Below are positions 50,599 through 63,319 of a stretch of DNA of 64,000 nt, one piece after another. The position numbers and the translations under genes are program-made. Below the pieces are notes generated by a model. It did no database searches. It was not told the DNA's origin and saw only the letters and a list, made by a program, of their open reading frames with translations. The stretch spans positions 1,922,001 to 1,986,000 of the forward strand of contig SRSI01000079.1 in the NCBI GenBank assembly GCA_005656395.1. Direction: 5' to 3'. Every line of letters starts with the position of its first letter. Position 1 is the stretch's first letter. The DNA is from Strongyloides papillosus (lineage: Eukaryota; Nematoda; Chromadorea; Rhabditida; Strongyloididae).

Positions 50599-53500
50599 TG
50601 TTATTATAAAAAACAATATTTACTAATTAATAAACTTTTTTTCAACATTCATAACACTTTTCACCACATTTAATCGTCTTAAGATATGAAGACTATTTGT
50701 GAATGCAACTTCATTAACAAGAAATGTATTTAATAGAAAGTGAAAATATTTTTTGATCAGGTGCATTATTTCTGAGTATCTTAAGGTTTTAATGATATAG
50801 AGGAAAATAAAATGGATTGGACATATTAATAATAAAGAAATTAAGATATAACTTGAAAACTTTATGAAAAGGCATTTAATAGTGGATAATGTAAACAGAC
50901 AATATAATTGACAGCCATTATCTAATAACTCAACGAAATATGATAAAAAAGTTTATTTATTTTGAACAAGATCATTGATTCGTAAATAACATGAAGATTT
51001 AATTATTCTGTTATTCAGTATACTCAATAAAAATTATTTTACCTCAATAGTAATAGTTGTAAAAAAATTCTTTCTAGTATTCTTTTAATAATTTTAACAA
51101 TAGATAATGTAATACACTTTCAAAATTTATATTATTTACTATATAACAGATTGAGTAAAATATTCTTTTTCATTTTATTTTTATTATACATATAACTGAA
51201 AGTTTAAACTTTTTGTGATACATTTTATTGAAGTGTTTTGATTATTGAAAAGAGAAAATTTGTTTATTATTTGATATGTGATCATTCTATTATGATAAAT
51301 GTTTTAGCATTTTGATGGTATATCAAATATCTTTATTTAATGGAATAGATTTATTTTATTGGTGTATTGAATAGATTTTTTAAATTTATCTTTATTTTTT
51401 ATTTTATATAAAGCTTTTTTTGCCTTTAATAATATTCTTATCTTAAAATGCTAATTTCTTAACATCATATAACTTTGCCGATATGTTTTATAAGGAAAAT
51501 TCAATTGTCCCTTAAAATATGATGTCTGTTAGGGATTCATATTTCAATTTTTTTGATGTTTATTGGTTAACATTATGTTATATTTGAATTTCTTTTTTAA
51601 TGACCTTAAAGTTCATTTAAAAGTATAAATGAAAGTTGTAAAAAAATAAGAAAAAATGTTATTTTAGTAATTTACATAAGATATCTATAAAATTTTATAT
51701 CTTTTTTTCCTATAATTTGACCCTTTTATCATTTTCTTCTTATCACTAAATTGTCAATATTATTTTGTTTATTTCCCATACTATGTTATAAATACCCTAA
51801 AATAGATATTTATACTTTAGTATCCTGAAATTCGCTTCATGTTTTGTGTAAATATAAATAAAGAAAGAGAGATGAATAAAATAAGAAACATGGTAGTAAA
51901 TAATCGTTTTTCATTAACATTATTATCTTCCCATTCTGTAAATATATAAAGTATTTACTTATATTTTGTCTTCAAATTATAAATGACCACTAATAATGGT
52001 ATATTGGGACATTTAAACGTTTCATAAAAATATATTTTCTTTATATTTAGACAATCAACTTCCTAAAATAAATATCATCTTTATCTAATTTGTGATATTA
52101 AATAAATTAAACTTTAAATAACAACAATTTTCTTTTTATCAATTTTCTAAAATATATATAGTTCTATTTAACAATAAAATATAAATCTATGTATTTCCCT
52201 AAAGACAAAACAATTTTTTCCCAATTGTAGTATGATTATATCAAGGAAAAACTAAATTAATCATCCAATTTATTTCTACAACTATAGTATTATAAGAGAT
52301 GATAAAATATATATAAAGAATATTCTTGGAAGTCAAAAAATAATCACAAAGTGAGGGAGTACTAATTTTATATGTTAAAATTCTGTATTTTCTAAAGTTT
52401 AAAACAAAATTGGTTTCTCTATATTTTTTAACTATATAAATTCTATATAAAGTTAGTTATATTGTTATCTCAAATGACAATCACCATATGTGATGCTTCT
52501 ATCTTTTTTCTATTTTCTTAACTATTGTCTTATGTAAGAGATGACCATTTACTTAAAAGTCCTATTTTAAAACTTGATATCTTATATATACATTATATAT
52601 AGCAGTATTTAGACAATTTTTACTCCATAAACTGACCCCCTCAATGGCTTTTTCTTTTAATATTATTTATTGTATTTCAAAGTATACCCTATGTATAATT
52701 TAAGAATGAGTTAATTTATTGTATATTTTAGAATATTCTCATAATTTTTCTTTTACAATTTCAATTCTTTTATATTTATATAATAATTTAATTTTAAATA
52801 TACAAAAGAAAATATATTATTTATTATTTTTCATTCAATATTTTAATATATTTATCATCTTATTTTAGTTTTAAAAACTTTTTAAGCATATTATTATGGA
52901 AAAAAATTATAATGAGTTTTCTAAAAGATAAATTATGAATTTGATGTATTGAAAAGAGCTATTAAAATTATTATAAAAGGTATTAAATTGATTTCAAATT
53001 ACAGTTATATCTTTTATATACTATTCTGTTTTATTTATTTCAACTATATATATATATCCATACAATTATTGTAAAAGGAAGATATAATGAATATAATGTT
53101 ATTTTATTATCCTTAAACCATCTGCTTTTAGTTACTTTAAAATGGTTGATAAAAGAAATATATTGAATTGATAATAGATAAATGACTAATCTGTGTGATT
53201 AGTCCTTTGTTAAATGGATAAAAAATTGTATCAAACGTTGTAATTATTATGTTATATATTTTTATAAAAACCTAAAATGACAATATGCATATTGGGGCTT
53301 AATGTTATCATTCATATTTTGTATTTTAAAATAATAATTTTTATAAAAATAAGTATATTTTATTTTTATAAAAACTAATGATACATATAATATATCTTTA
53401 TTATGAATGATTATTTATTGAAGTAACATTTTGTGATATGAAAAATTTACAAAAACTTTATGCATATAAAATCTTTTGGAATTACAATAGATTATGACAG

Positions 53501-55598
53501 CTGATGTTACGCCTTTGAAGAATGTTTTTATTCATCAAATTGTCTTTCTTTTATGATTAATACATTTAGATGCATCTGTTCAGAGAATGAAAACAGAAGT
53601 ATTCTCCTGCCATTCTATTTGATGTAGCCTATTTCTAAAATACATATAAAATTTATATTATAATAAAAAAAAAAGTTATATTCTTTTTAATTAGCATTTT
53701 AAATATATTCCATGATGTATAAAGATGTCAAAATTAAAATGAAAGAAAGATTATATGTATTTTAAAGTACCTCTTCGAGTTTATAAAATTCTTCCAATAA
53801 TATTTATCTACTTATACTTTTTCCTTAATAATTGACTTAAAATCATTTTTCTAATATAAACTACTTTCAAAAATACCCATCAACTCTTATAAATTACCAT
53901 TAAATTTAAATTTCATTATTGATGAGACAAAACCTAACTTCCAACACTCATTTCCATAACTCTTTCTTCCTAATACTATTGCCTTTTTGGTTATTTTTAA
54001 ATTCTATACACATATGTATATATATTTATGATAAAAAAATTATAAACTAAATAAGCTTTTAATCATTTACGGAAGAAAACAACAATATTTTCTTTTTTAC
54101 GTATAATCTTTTATCTATTGATTATTATTATTAAAAAAATAACGATTAAAATTTGATGTTATCCTTTTGATTATATTATAAAGTAAAAAAATTACGTTAT
54201 TGTATCATTTTTCTTTAAGATTGTATAATGATTAATAACACCTAATTTATAATCTTTTGTGTTAAATCCTAACATAAATTATAATAGTCATTGTCATTCG
54301 TTTTTTTGCTCTATCTATTTTATTGTTATAAAAGTGTAAAAAACAACAATTCATTGTGTTGATGAAAAGAAAAAAATAGTTAATTTTGAAGAATCATCTT
54401 GAGATGTGCGCAACTCTATAGCAAAGTTTTATTAACTTATTATATCACTTGGAAGTGACTAAAAAAAGAAGAAATATATTTCTCTCTATTGAATGTTTTA
54501 ACTCTTTACCCCTTTTACAAGTATATATATTATTTTGAATGTATTTTTCCATTACCAATTACTTTTTCTTTTATTTCTAAACAAAAATTTTTGCTTTATT
54601 CACTGATAAAGCTTTATATATATATTCTTTAGATATTATGTATGGTCATATAGGCAGACATGTATATATATATATATTCTTGTATAATGGCAACAATTTT
54701 GTTAACATAAAAATGATTAAAAAATGTTAAACTTTTGTCTCAACCAATTTATGGTTGTATATGTTTTTAATATAGATATCTTGTCAAGAAGGGCAAACAA
54801 CATTTTTAATTTCCCAAAGTGTAATTTAATATTTTTTTCTCCTATATTTTATAATTTGGGAGAAATTTTTTTATGTTTAATATTTTTGATAGCGTATATG
54901 TACGTATTTTTTTAAAGTAAAAATTGTATTAACTAGTTTATCTTTAAGTTATTTCTTTCTATCACCCAATATTGATATAAAATGTGGTTTAAAATTTTGA
55001 GTTTAAAATTATTTAAGAAAAAAATTAAAAATCAAAGATTCTTTAGAATATATTTATTATCGAGCTGATTATTAAAGTGATAATCATTTTTATGTATTTA
55101 TCTTTCTTCTTTATATATTTCACTTTTAACTATATTTATTTTAATTAAAAAAATTTAACTGAAATTCTTTAAAGCTTACTTTAAAGTAAACTTCTTAAAT
55201 TTTAGTATAATTTTTTACCTTTCTTATCATTTAAAGTATATATTTCTATTGTCTGTTAAAAGAATTTTTAATATTAATTAAAAATATTAATTACTAGTGT
55301 TGTAGTGTTTATATCATTAGTTTTTGCACTGCTTTTTAAATAAACACAATTGTTCCTCAAAAACCACTTGAAGTGATAGGAAATAAAAAAAGGATTTTGA
55401 TAAATATTTATTTTAAAATGCCAAGCAAATTCACACACTTTAATATATCACTTCCTTTTAAAATTATATTTTTGACAATATATTGATTATATATATTTTT
55501 TATTTATGAATTACATTATTATTATTTATATTTTCATTTTTTTAGATTTTACATTAAATATTTATACATATTTCTATTAAAATAAAAAAATCAAACAA
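50599..55598. other. 5-kb intergenic desert between divergent genes
   Basis: AT-rich. No coding exon or structured RNA was recognised. TA-repeat microsatellites are present, for example at about 53047-53058 and 54663-54676. The right end contains a TTTTTTAG at about 55538-55545, roughly 55 bases before the UNC-76 ATG, a possible trans-splice acceptor. Confidence 0.45.
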
Positions 55599-57005
55599 AT
55601 GGTTATTGAAGTTGCATCAGTTTTAGGTATTGATACCACAGATATGGATGTTGAAGTACCAAATGTGCCTTTAGCTTGTGTTGAAGATGATTCAGAAAAA
55701 GAATTGACACCTGAACCTGATTCTAAGTCCACCCCTTTAAATGGAAATGAATCATCAAATATAGAGAATGGTAATTTTTGCACATCACCTGTTGTCAAAA
55801 CAAAAAGCAGTAAGGGAAATGCTAATTCATGTACCAGTTCTAATTCATCCAACACCTCAACAGATAATTTTGGTTTTGGTGAAAGTGGCAATCTTTCTAC
55901 ATCATTACAAAGTTTAGTAGAAACATTCGATCAAAAAGTTAATAAATGTCTTAAGGACATGGATGAAAACACAACTACTATGGCTCCAGTTCCAATAAGG
56001 ACTCAAGAGGAGGTAATGTCTGAATCCCAGGTGTGGTGGACATTAACAGGTAACTATGGAAATATTTTACCATTAGATTTTAACAAAACACGAATACGCG
56101 CAGATCAATTAGATGCTTTGGGATTATCCTCTTCATCTGCAAGGCAATCAGAGGATTCTGACCAAGGATATGATTTAAACGATGAAGAAGATATCCGCCA
56201 ACAATTAGATTTTCATCAATTAGTTACACAAAATTTATCATTACCTAATGAACTTTTACCAGTTTCAGCGGATCAAGTTATTGAAGAGATTGATGAAATG
56301 ATTCAATCTTGTGATTTATTAGCATCAATGACAACAGATAGAACCATGGAATCTGTTGATTCTATGTATAGTTCAATGAGATCACCTTATACAGGAAGTT
56401 CTATTAATTCACATAGTGATGTAGATTCTAAAATGAAACAAGCTTCTGTCATAACGTCAACAACAGAAAGTATGTTATGAAATAACCCTTTCAATTATTA
56501 ATATTTATTTTCAGATCTTGAATCATTACCAATAAATAAACTTTTAACATTAGCATCTGAGATGGAACAATTAATAAGAATTTACAATGAATCATTGGTT
56601 GAAAATTTAGCACATAGAGATGAGTTAGAATTTGAAAAAGAAGTTAAAAATACATTTATATCATTGCTTTTATCAATTCAAAATAGACGTCGTGCCTATC
56701 ATAATGAAAGGAAACGAAAAGGTCTTCGAATAGATATTAGTCAGATGCCACAATATGCAATAGCAACGATTCCATATGATGAAAGTAAGAAAATAATTGA
56801 TACACCAACATTAGAAGCATTAATAAAGATAATGAAAGCAATTGAGGACGATAGTAATAATGTTCCATCAATGTTAACAGATTATATTTTAACCTTCGTA
56901 TGCCCAAGTACAACTACAAGTATGATAGTTGATGGTACATCATCAATAAATCAAATGACATCATCAACAATTAGTAGTGGTACGATATTAAAAGGAAATT
57001 TTTAA
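55599..57005 (+). CDS. unc-76: FEZ/UNC-76 kinesin adaptor
   Basis: Exon 1 (55599-56469) and exon 2 (56515-57005) flank a 45-bp intron; the protein is about 453 residues. The FEZ family landmarks are clear: an acidic, Ser-rich N-terminus, S-L-V-E-T-F-D-Q-K-V-N-K-C, then E-E-V-M-S-E-S-Q-V-W-W-T-L-T-G-N-Y-G-N (about residues 138-156), the I-D-E-M-I-Q-S-C-D motif, and the C-terminal coiled coil R-D-E-L-E-F-E-K-E-V-K-N-x-F-I-S-L-L. UNC-76/FEZ1 bridges cargo to kinesin-1 and is needed for axon bundling and outgrowth. The C-terminal tail after the coiled coil is Thr/Ser-rich and longer than I would expect, so splice variants may exist. An AATAAA at 57387-57392 could be its polyadenylation signal. 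The 5-kb upstream desert may hold neuronal control elements (inference). Confidence 0.9.
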
Positions 57006-57571
57006 TTTTTTTTCTACTATATACTGTCAAAATAAATTCCTTTCTAACGGTGCTTTCTTTTCATCTTTTATAACTTTTTTACTATCGTTGATTGATTGAC
57101 AATGGACATAAAAATGGAGCATTTCTCAAGAAACAGTTTTTACTTGATAAAAGTTATTGAAACTCTTTAAAATATAACAAGTATTGGAGATTTTTAGTAT
57201 CAAACAGAAGAATATATATATATCAATATTTTTATGAGCATATTCAATTATATTTTTAGTTAGAAGAAGTTTTATTTTTTTATATTGATGTATTTTGTTA
57301 AAAAGTTTATTTTTAACACTACGTTGTATCAAATATTTATTGTATGATAGAAATTTAATTAATTTTCGCTTGCCTACATGAATTGAAATAAAGAATAAAG
57401 TTTTTTTTATTAAAAATATTTATTTGCAAGTGAATGTTGTTACATGATAAAAAAAGCAATAAAAAAACAATAAGAGATTAATTAGACTATCTAAAAAAGA
57501 TTAAATGAGATTATTAAAACATATCTATAAGATATAGAAATTTAACTTATTAAAATACTTTACAGGTAAAG
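57006..57571. other. Intergenic between convergent unc-76 and NF-YB
   Basis: 3' flanks of both genes. AATAAA at 57387-57392 (plus strand) fits the unc-76 message. No other feature seen. Confidence 0.5.
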
Positions 57572-58390
57572 CTATGTGTTTTGTTGTTGAGATTGAATAG
57601 GTGCCGGAACCATCATCTCATTTGGTGGTACTCTTGACACAGCTACATTAACAGGAATTCCGTATGTTGTTCCATCAGGTCCATAATGAACCAAGTAATG
57701 AACTCCGGTATCGCTATCTACCATCAATGACATTTGGCTTTGACTTGGAATGACAATTGGTTCAGTAATTATCGCTCCCTGTACTTGAATTCCATTTGTA
57801 GATTGATTTTCAATTTGTTGCTGATCTTGTAAATGCGTTGGAGCATGAATTTGTTGCTGAGGTTGTTGATTAGGCATGGATTGAATATTTTGCATTTGAG
57901 AATTATTTTGATTTTTATTCCTTTCACCACTTTGTTGATTATTAGTAGGTTGTTGTTCATCTTTACTATCAGTACTCTTTAATGGATATTTTCCAATACC
58001 GCTCCATTGTGCGGCACGATATTTCTTTGTAAACCTAGTTAAATATTCATAATAGTTATCGAATCCTAATTGTTTAAATGCAAATAGAATATCCTCAGTA
58101 GTAATAGTTTTTCTTTTTTCCATAGCACATTTATCACTGGCTTCAGAAGCAATAAAACTAATGAATTCAGAGACACATTCTTGAACACACTCTCTAGCTT
58201 CTTTAGAAAGTTTTCCTTGTTGTGGTATAGCACGTTTCATAACACGTGTCACATTCGCAATAGGCAAAAATCGTATTTGATCCGGGATAACTCCTTTAGA
58301 TTCATTTCCTTGTTGAGGCGTTGAAACATTTGAAGGATTTTCATTACTAGAATAATCAGAACCATTGTAAGATGTGTTGTTTTCAGCCAT
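57572..58390 (-). CDS. CCAAT-binding transcription factor subunit NF-YB
   Basis: A single exon encodes 272 residues. The histone-fold core at about residues 37-128 is unmistakable: the opening [13 protein letters not shown], then [17 protein letters not shown] and [21 protein letters not shown] pairs with NF-YC and then NF-YA to bind CCAAT boxes in promoters. The remaining half is Gln/Asn-rich and ends with a Met/Pro-rich piece, as in activation domains of other NF-YB proteins. The start at 58390 is the only Met before the acidic/Ser-rich leader. It follows OSGEPL1 on the same strand after about 260 bp, so co-transcription is possible but unproven. Confidence 0.93.
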   Translation of the reverse strand: MAENNTSYNGSDYSSNENPSNVSTPQQGNESKGVIPDQIRFLPIANVTRVMKRAIPQQGKLSKEARECVQECVSEFISFIASEASDKCAMEKRKTITTEDILFAFKQLGFDNYYEYLTRFTKKYRAAQWSGIGKYPLKSTDSKDEQQPTNNQQSGERNKNQNNSQMQNIQSMPNQQPQQQIHAPTHLQDQQQIENQSTNGIQVQGAIITEPIVIPSQSQMSLMVDSDTGVHYLVHYGPDGTTYGIPVNVAVSRVPPNEMMVPAPIQSQQQNT

Positions 58391-58651
58391 TATTAACTAA
58401 TATATTATGTAAGTGATAAAATATAAAAAAATTAATTACAAAAAATAAAAATATAGCCGGAGAACATATAAAAAGTTATAGATAAACTTTTATTAAATAA
58501 AGATTTGCTTAAAAAAGTAAACAAAATAGATGCAAATGTAACTCTCTTGGAATAATATTTATTCTCAAATATGAATTTGATAAAAAATTAATAAGTTAAT
58601 TTAGGTTAAATAATTATCATAATAATTTATAAATTACAAATTCTTTTCCTA

Positions 58652-59938
58652 TTATTTTAATATCAAATCTTTTGAAAATGGTAGTAAAGACGTCAGTACA
58701 ATTTTTTTATCAGATTTGATTGGACCCCAATTATTACTACTATCATTTCCTATTAATTCTTTATCCTTAACATAGATATAATCCTTAATATCATATAATA
58801 TTTGTCTTTTTGCGCAACTGATTCCATAAGTATCATAATAATTAAGTATTTCACACCCAGCCCATCCTATCATTTCACCATTATCAGTACACAGTTTTTT
58901 TGGTGGCGTAATGATGTCGATTGAATGTACTTTACACACCTTTGATAGGCATTCTTTGATAAATTGATTACTTGCAACACCACCGGAAACAACTAACTGT
59001 TTCACATGACTTTTTTCAGAAGACAATTTTTCCAATGCTAAATGAAGTTTTGAACAGATGTGTGCTGTTATTGTAAATTGAACTGAAGCACACATAGATA
59101 CTAAATCTATTGAATCAATTGGTACTTTCTGTAAAAGCATTAAATAGCTACTTTTTATATTTGAAAAATTAAAATTACAACCATTAACTGATGGCATTCT
59201 TACTTGGTATTTTGTGTAGTCTTCTACTTTTTTTGCTTCGAATGCTATCTCCTCCATAGCGGCTCCTGTATGATATTCTTTATATTGAGGTAGTCTTGAT
59301 ATACCTATAGCTCTTCCAATTTTATCTAAACATTCACCTGGTGAACCACCTTCTGATTGTCCTATTAATTCAAAATCTACTGGAGAATGTACTATAGCCA
59401 ATAAAGCATGTCCTCCAGAAATTAAAAGTGTCAAAAAAGGATATTTTAAGTTTGTATGTTTATCCAATCCACCTGATAATGCATGAGCTCTCATATGGTG
59501 TATTGGAATCAATGGCAATTGATATTTTCTGGTCATAAGAATTAATTTAAAAGAAATATAGACTTACTGTGATAAATTAACAGCTTTATTAGCACCAACT
59601 TTTAAACTAACAACAATTCCAGGTCTAGTCGTTACAGCAATAGCATCTAAATCATAAAATCTAATCCCAGCTTCATCCATACTTTCATTGACAGCTCTAT
59701 CAATATACTTTCTATGTAACTCCCCTACAACTGAAGGAGAAATACCTCCTAATCTGATTTGAGAATCCTTCTTTGAAAAATTCCTCCTCCCAAGGACATT
59801 CTTATCTGAATCTACAATGGCTACAGCTGTATCATCACAGCTAGTTTCTATCCCAAGTACCAATTTCTTTGTTCTATTTAAGAATGAAGTTGTTGAGAAA
59901 GAATTTGAAGAAAAAATTATTGTTTTTAATTTTTTCAT
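58652..59938 (-). CDS. OSGEPL1: Mitochondrial tRNA N6-threonylcarbamoyladenosine transferase (Qri7/OSGEPL1)
   Basis: Exon 1 (59938-59568) and exon 2 (59528-58652) flank a 39-bp intron; the product is about 415 residues. The ASKHA/Kae1-TsaD core is clear: G-I-E-T-S-C-D-D at about residue 29, H-R-K-Y-I at about 87, the metal-binding H-H-M-R-A-H at 134-139, the L-L-I-S-G-G-H nucleotide loop and the C-terminal V-V-S-G-G-V-A-S-N and D-N-G-E-M-I-G-W-A-G. The Lys/Ser/Phe-rich N-terminus without acidic residues looks like a mitochondrial presequence, which separates it from the cytosolic Kae1/OSGEP. It attaches threonylcarbamoyl to A37 of ANN-decoding mitochondrial tRNAs. It is divergent from the NUDT14-like gene, sharing about 550 bp of upstream DNA. 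Confidence 0.92.
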
Positions 59939-60490
59939 TCTTGAAAATTATAAAAAGTGAATCCATTTCTCAAAAAGAATACCTGAAGTTAAGTGATTAC
60001 GAGATGACTCTTGAAATTTGCTTTCTGGTAAAATATGTATGCACAATTTTATATAGGAGTAGTACTAATTGTCTCTCCAAAATTGTCCCATTAATAATAT
60101 AACTTCACATATGTCATTTCAATGATAAGGAAATTGAATCTTTGTCTTAGGGGATGTTTAGCTATATGTTAGGTATTTGGAGCGATTGATGGTTTGAATC
60201 ATTGACATTTTATGTAGTTACTTTTGTTTTGATATTTAAGGATTTAATTGGGATTAGTAGATTTGAAATGATTAATTGATAAAGTACTATTGTAGAGAAA
60301 TATATGAACATATTGGACGTGGGATAGCCTTTGTGAGCCACCCAGCAGTAGTCCCATATAGAAAATGTGTGCATTTACTCTGCAATAAGAGAGCATTCAG
60401 TAACCAATATGTATTTAGATATTCAAGAAAAATTGATATTATTAAAGAGAAATTGAATATTGTTATTGATATTATACTTTACTATCAATT
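59939..60490. other. Shared divergent upstream region of OSGEPL1 and NUDT14-like genes
   Basis: No separate gene seen. A GC-richer segment at about 60308-60360 has no tRNA or snRNA signature. Open frames here end before the NUDT14-like start. Confidence 0.45.
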
Positions 60491-61256
60491 ATGGGAGAGG
60501 ATACATTTATTAGAAATGTAGAATTCGAACCTTTAGTTAATTCGAAATATCTTACACCTATTCGAATGAAGTTTGAAGCTAAATTGGCAAGTAAAATTCA
60601 TATTTAACCACTAATTTATTTATTTTAGAAAAAGGATGAAAAGATAAGAAAAGTTGTTTGGGATGTTGCTACAGAACACGATTCCGTTGCTACATTACTG
60701 TTCAATAAAGATCACAATACATTGCTTTTTGTAAAACAATTTAGAGCATGTAAGTAATATTGACTCATGTTCTTTAAGATTTACTATTTTTCTAGCTGTA
60801 TTTTTTGGAGCAGTTAGAAGACAAAAGGAGAATCTTGGAAAGGCTATTGAAGAGATAGACTTTACAAAATATCCTGTTGATATGGGATATTCCTTAGAAC
60901 TGTGTGCTGGACTTATTGATAAACCAGGAGTCTCTGTTATAAAACATGCTCAAGAAGAAATATTTGAAGAGTGTGGATATGAAGTCCCTTTAGAAGAGAT
61001 AAAATTCCTCAAACGTTTCACAACTGGTATAGGTTTTTCCGGATCCCAGCAACATTTATTTTACGCAATTGTTACTGATAATATGATTGTCAACAAAGGT
61101 GGTGGAAATGAAGAGGAAGGAGAGTATATAGAAACTGTTTCCTTGACAATTGATGAAGTTAAAGAGTTAATGAAGCAGGATGAATTATGTTCCCCACCAG
61201 GATTCCTATATGTTGTACAATATTTCTTGGATAATATTCATAACCAATTCATGTAA
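60491..61256 (+). CDS. Nudix hydrolase, UDP-sugar pyrophosphatase (NUDT14 type)
   Basis: Three exons (60491-60586, 60629-60749, 60796-61256) give about 225 residues. The closest family by motif is NUDT14, which hydrolyses UDP-glucose and related nucleotide sugars. Its landmarks are W-D-V-A-T-E-H-D-S-V-A, F-V-K-Q-F-R-A, E-L-C-A-G-L-I-D-K-P-G and a Nudix box at residues 111-134 ending Q-E-E-I-F-E-E-C-G-Y. As in NUDT14, the box has Gly at the first Glu position and lacks the standard Arg. The later G-F-S-G-S-Q-Q and E-E-G-E-Y-I-E segments also fit. The first intron (60587-60628) works only with a GC donor (GCAAGT); a GT donor one base later gives a frame with an immediate stop. Convergent with PP5. 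Confidence 0.85.
60587..60628 (+). other. 42-bp GC-AG intron
   Basis: The exon ends AAA-TTG, followed by GCAAGT and an acceptor TATTTTAG. Only this join gives E-A-K-L-K-K-D-E-K-I-R-K in frame. GCAAGT is the usual form of GC donors. A one-base assembly error at a GT donor is the alternative. Confidence 0.65.
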
Positions 61257-61594
61257 CATACTTAATTAATATTTAACAAATGAAATATTTTTTATATTAA
61301 TTACCACATAAAATAAAAAAAACAATAAAAGATACATATATTAGCTATACTGAAAAAAACATTTGCATGGAATCTTTCTACATTGTGACAAAAATTAAAA
61401 ATCTTCCAAACATAAAAGATATTTTAAAAATTTAACACCTATCTTAAATTATTAACAATTATTATAAATATTTAAAATATCAAACAAACATATACATATG
61501 GGAAATGTATATGAATCCCTGAAGAGGCTAACAATAACAAACTGATTATTATATAAAAGATATTTATAATTAAAATAGCTATTAATTGATTGAT
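61257..61594. other. Intergenic between convergent NUDT14-like and PP5 genes
   Basis: Short AT-rich 3' flanks with an AATAAA-type site at about 61311-61318 on the plus strand. Nothing else seen. Confidence 0.5.
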
Positions 61595-63319
61595 CTACAA
61601 AAATCCAAACATACTTTGAGCGTACTTCATTGCCTTAACATCAGGATGTGGGGCAGCATCAAAAGTAGTAAATCTGGGTGGGTATAATGAATCACCGGTA
61701 ATTGTAATAAAAGCTCCTTTATTACCCATTGTATCACAATAATTAGGTGCAGAGAAGATTGTATAACATTTTCCAGAATGATGTGTTTCATATCCTTGAT
61801 CTTTTACCTCATGAGAACGTACCACATAAAGGAGATCATTATTCTTAAGGAAAGCTTCTGTAACATCAGGCCCAAATTGACATCCAACACCACGTTTGGA
61901 TGGTGATCTTCCGTTTATTTCTTGTGGATCAGACCATAATAAATCACACATAATACCTTCCTCTGGTGGTTGACGGAAACGTTTTGTATTCCTGATCTGA
62001 TCCAATGTAACCCCATCGTCTCTAAACAAACCACCATGACACGTAAAGATCTTCTTATTAATAAGATGACATAAAGGTAATGTACAAAATATTTCAGTGA
62101 AAAATTCAGCCATCTTAGTGTTGTATTTTGCTTTAACTTCACCTTCAAAACCGTACATCTTATTCATTGAATCACATTCATGATTACCACGAGACATAAA
62201 GAAGTGATTCGGATAGAGTAATTTGAAAGAGAATAGCGTAAAGATGGTTTCTACAGAGAATGATCCTCTATCAACAAAGTCACCATTAAAAAGATATGGA
62301 TTCTTTTCACTCGGAAGCCCATTTATATCAAAAATATTCATCAAGTCATAAAATTGTCCATGAACATCACCACAAATTGTGAATTTCTGCTTGTCTGGAA
62401 CTGTTATCTCAACAAGTGATGGAAGCTCTTTAAAATAGCGATAAATTTTAAGAAGAATCTTGTATGCATATTTGATGTGAAGTTTCTTTGTTGCTTTAAA
62501 TGTTTCAATTAATTCTTTAACAAAATCAAGTGTTATTTCATCATCAAATCTTGGACCACTGTAGTCATCTTCAACTTCTAAAAACAATTAATATGAATAA
62601 TAAAGTTTAAAAACTTACTTAATTGATCAACATTAATAGTATCAGCAATGTCAACCTTATCATGATCAGTACTAATGGCTAACGCAAAAGCTCTTTGTTT
62701 GATAATCTTTTTACATTCATTATACTTTGATAAAGCATCTTGGTCATTAGATTTAACCTTCAAGACAGTTCCGAGATCTTTTAAAGCTTCTTCATATTTT
62801 CCTAGTGCCATTTTTGTTGCAGCACGGCGATAGTATCCTTTAACATAATTTTTGTCTAGCTGAATTGCTTTATCAGCATCTTGAAGAGCAAGCCCGTAAT
62901 GTTCTTTCTTAAGATAAGCAAAACTTCTATTTCCATAAAAAACAACATTAGTGTCATCTGATTCAATAGCTTTACTGTACAATTCTATGGCAATGTCATA
63001 ATTTTGTTCTACAAAAATAATGTAAGTTTAATAAAAATCCCATTGGGTTGGAAAAAGAAAACTTACTTGCAAAATAGATATTAGCTTCATCTTTTAGCTT
63101 CAATGCTCTCTCTTTGGAGTCACAGAGATTAGAAAATTTATTTGTAATTTCCTCAACCAAAACATTACACAATTCGAGATTCATTGGACGTTTAAGACGA
63201 AAAAGAATTCCGGGTTTCTTGGGTGAATTATTTTTAAAATTTAAAAAGTCAACAGACGACGAGTTCCCACTGTTTGTTTGATTTTTTTCGTTCTTAGACA
63301 TAGAATCGTTGCAAAACAT
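61595..63319 (-). CDS. pph-5: Serine/threonine protein phosphatase 5 (TPR-PP5)
   Basis: Three exons (63319-63067, 63008-62619, 62577-61595) with introns of 58 and 41 bp give about 541 residues. Three TPR repeats (about residues 70-185) bind the Hsp90 C-terminus and keep the enzyme autoinhibited. The PPP catalytic domain follows, with metal ligands in GDVHGQ (284), GDFVDRG (313) and RGNHE (344), plus W-S-D-P-Q and S-A-P-N-Y-C-D. All catalytic motifs are intact. The linker V-E-D-D-Y-S-G-P matches the family. The N-terminus is about 40 residues longer than vertebrate PP5 and Ser/Asn/Lys-rich; a second Met at 63301 could be the real start. The RGNHE motif is followed by C-D-S-M-N where vertebrates have T-D-N-M-N. 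PP5 acts on Hsp90 clients such as steroid receptors and kinases. Confidence 0.92.

Noticed and set aside
54724..54915. 63-codon plus-strand frame upstream of unc-76
   Set aside because: Phe/Ile-rich, no signal cleavage site or conserved motif; likely chance.
60276..60521. 81-codon plus-strand frame before the NUDT14-like gene
   Set aside because: It overlaps the true start in another frame and shows no homology; the NUDT14-like Met at 60491 begins the conserved protein.
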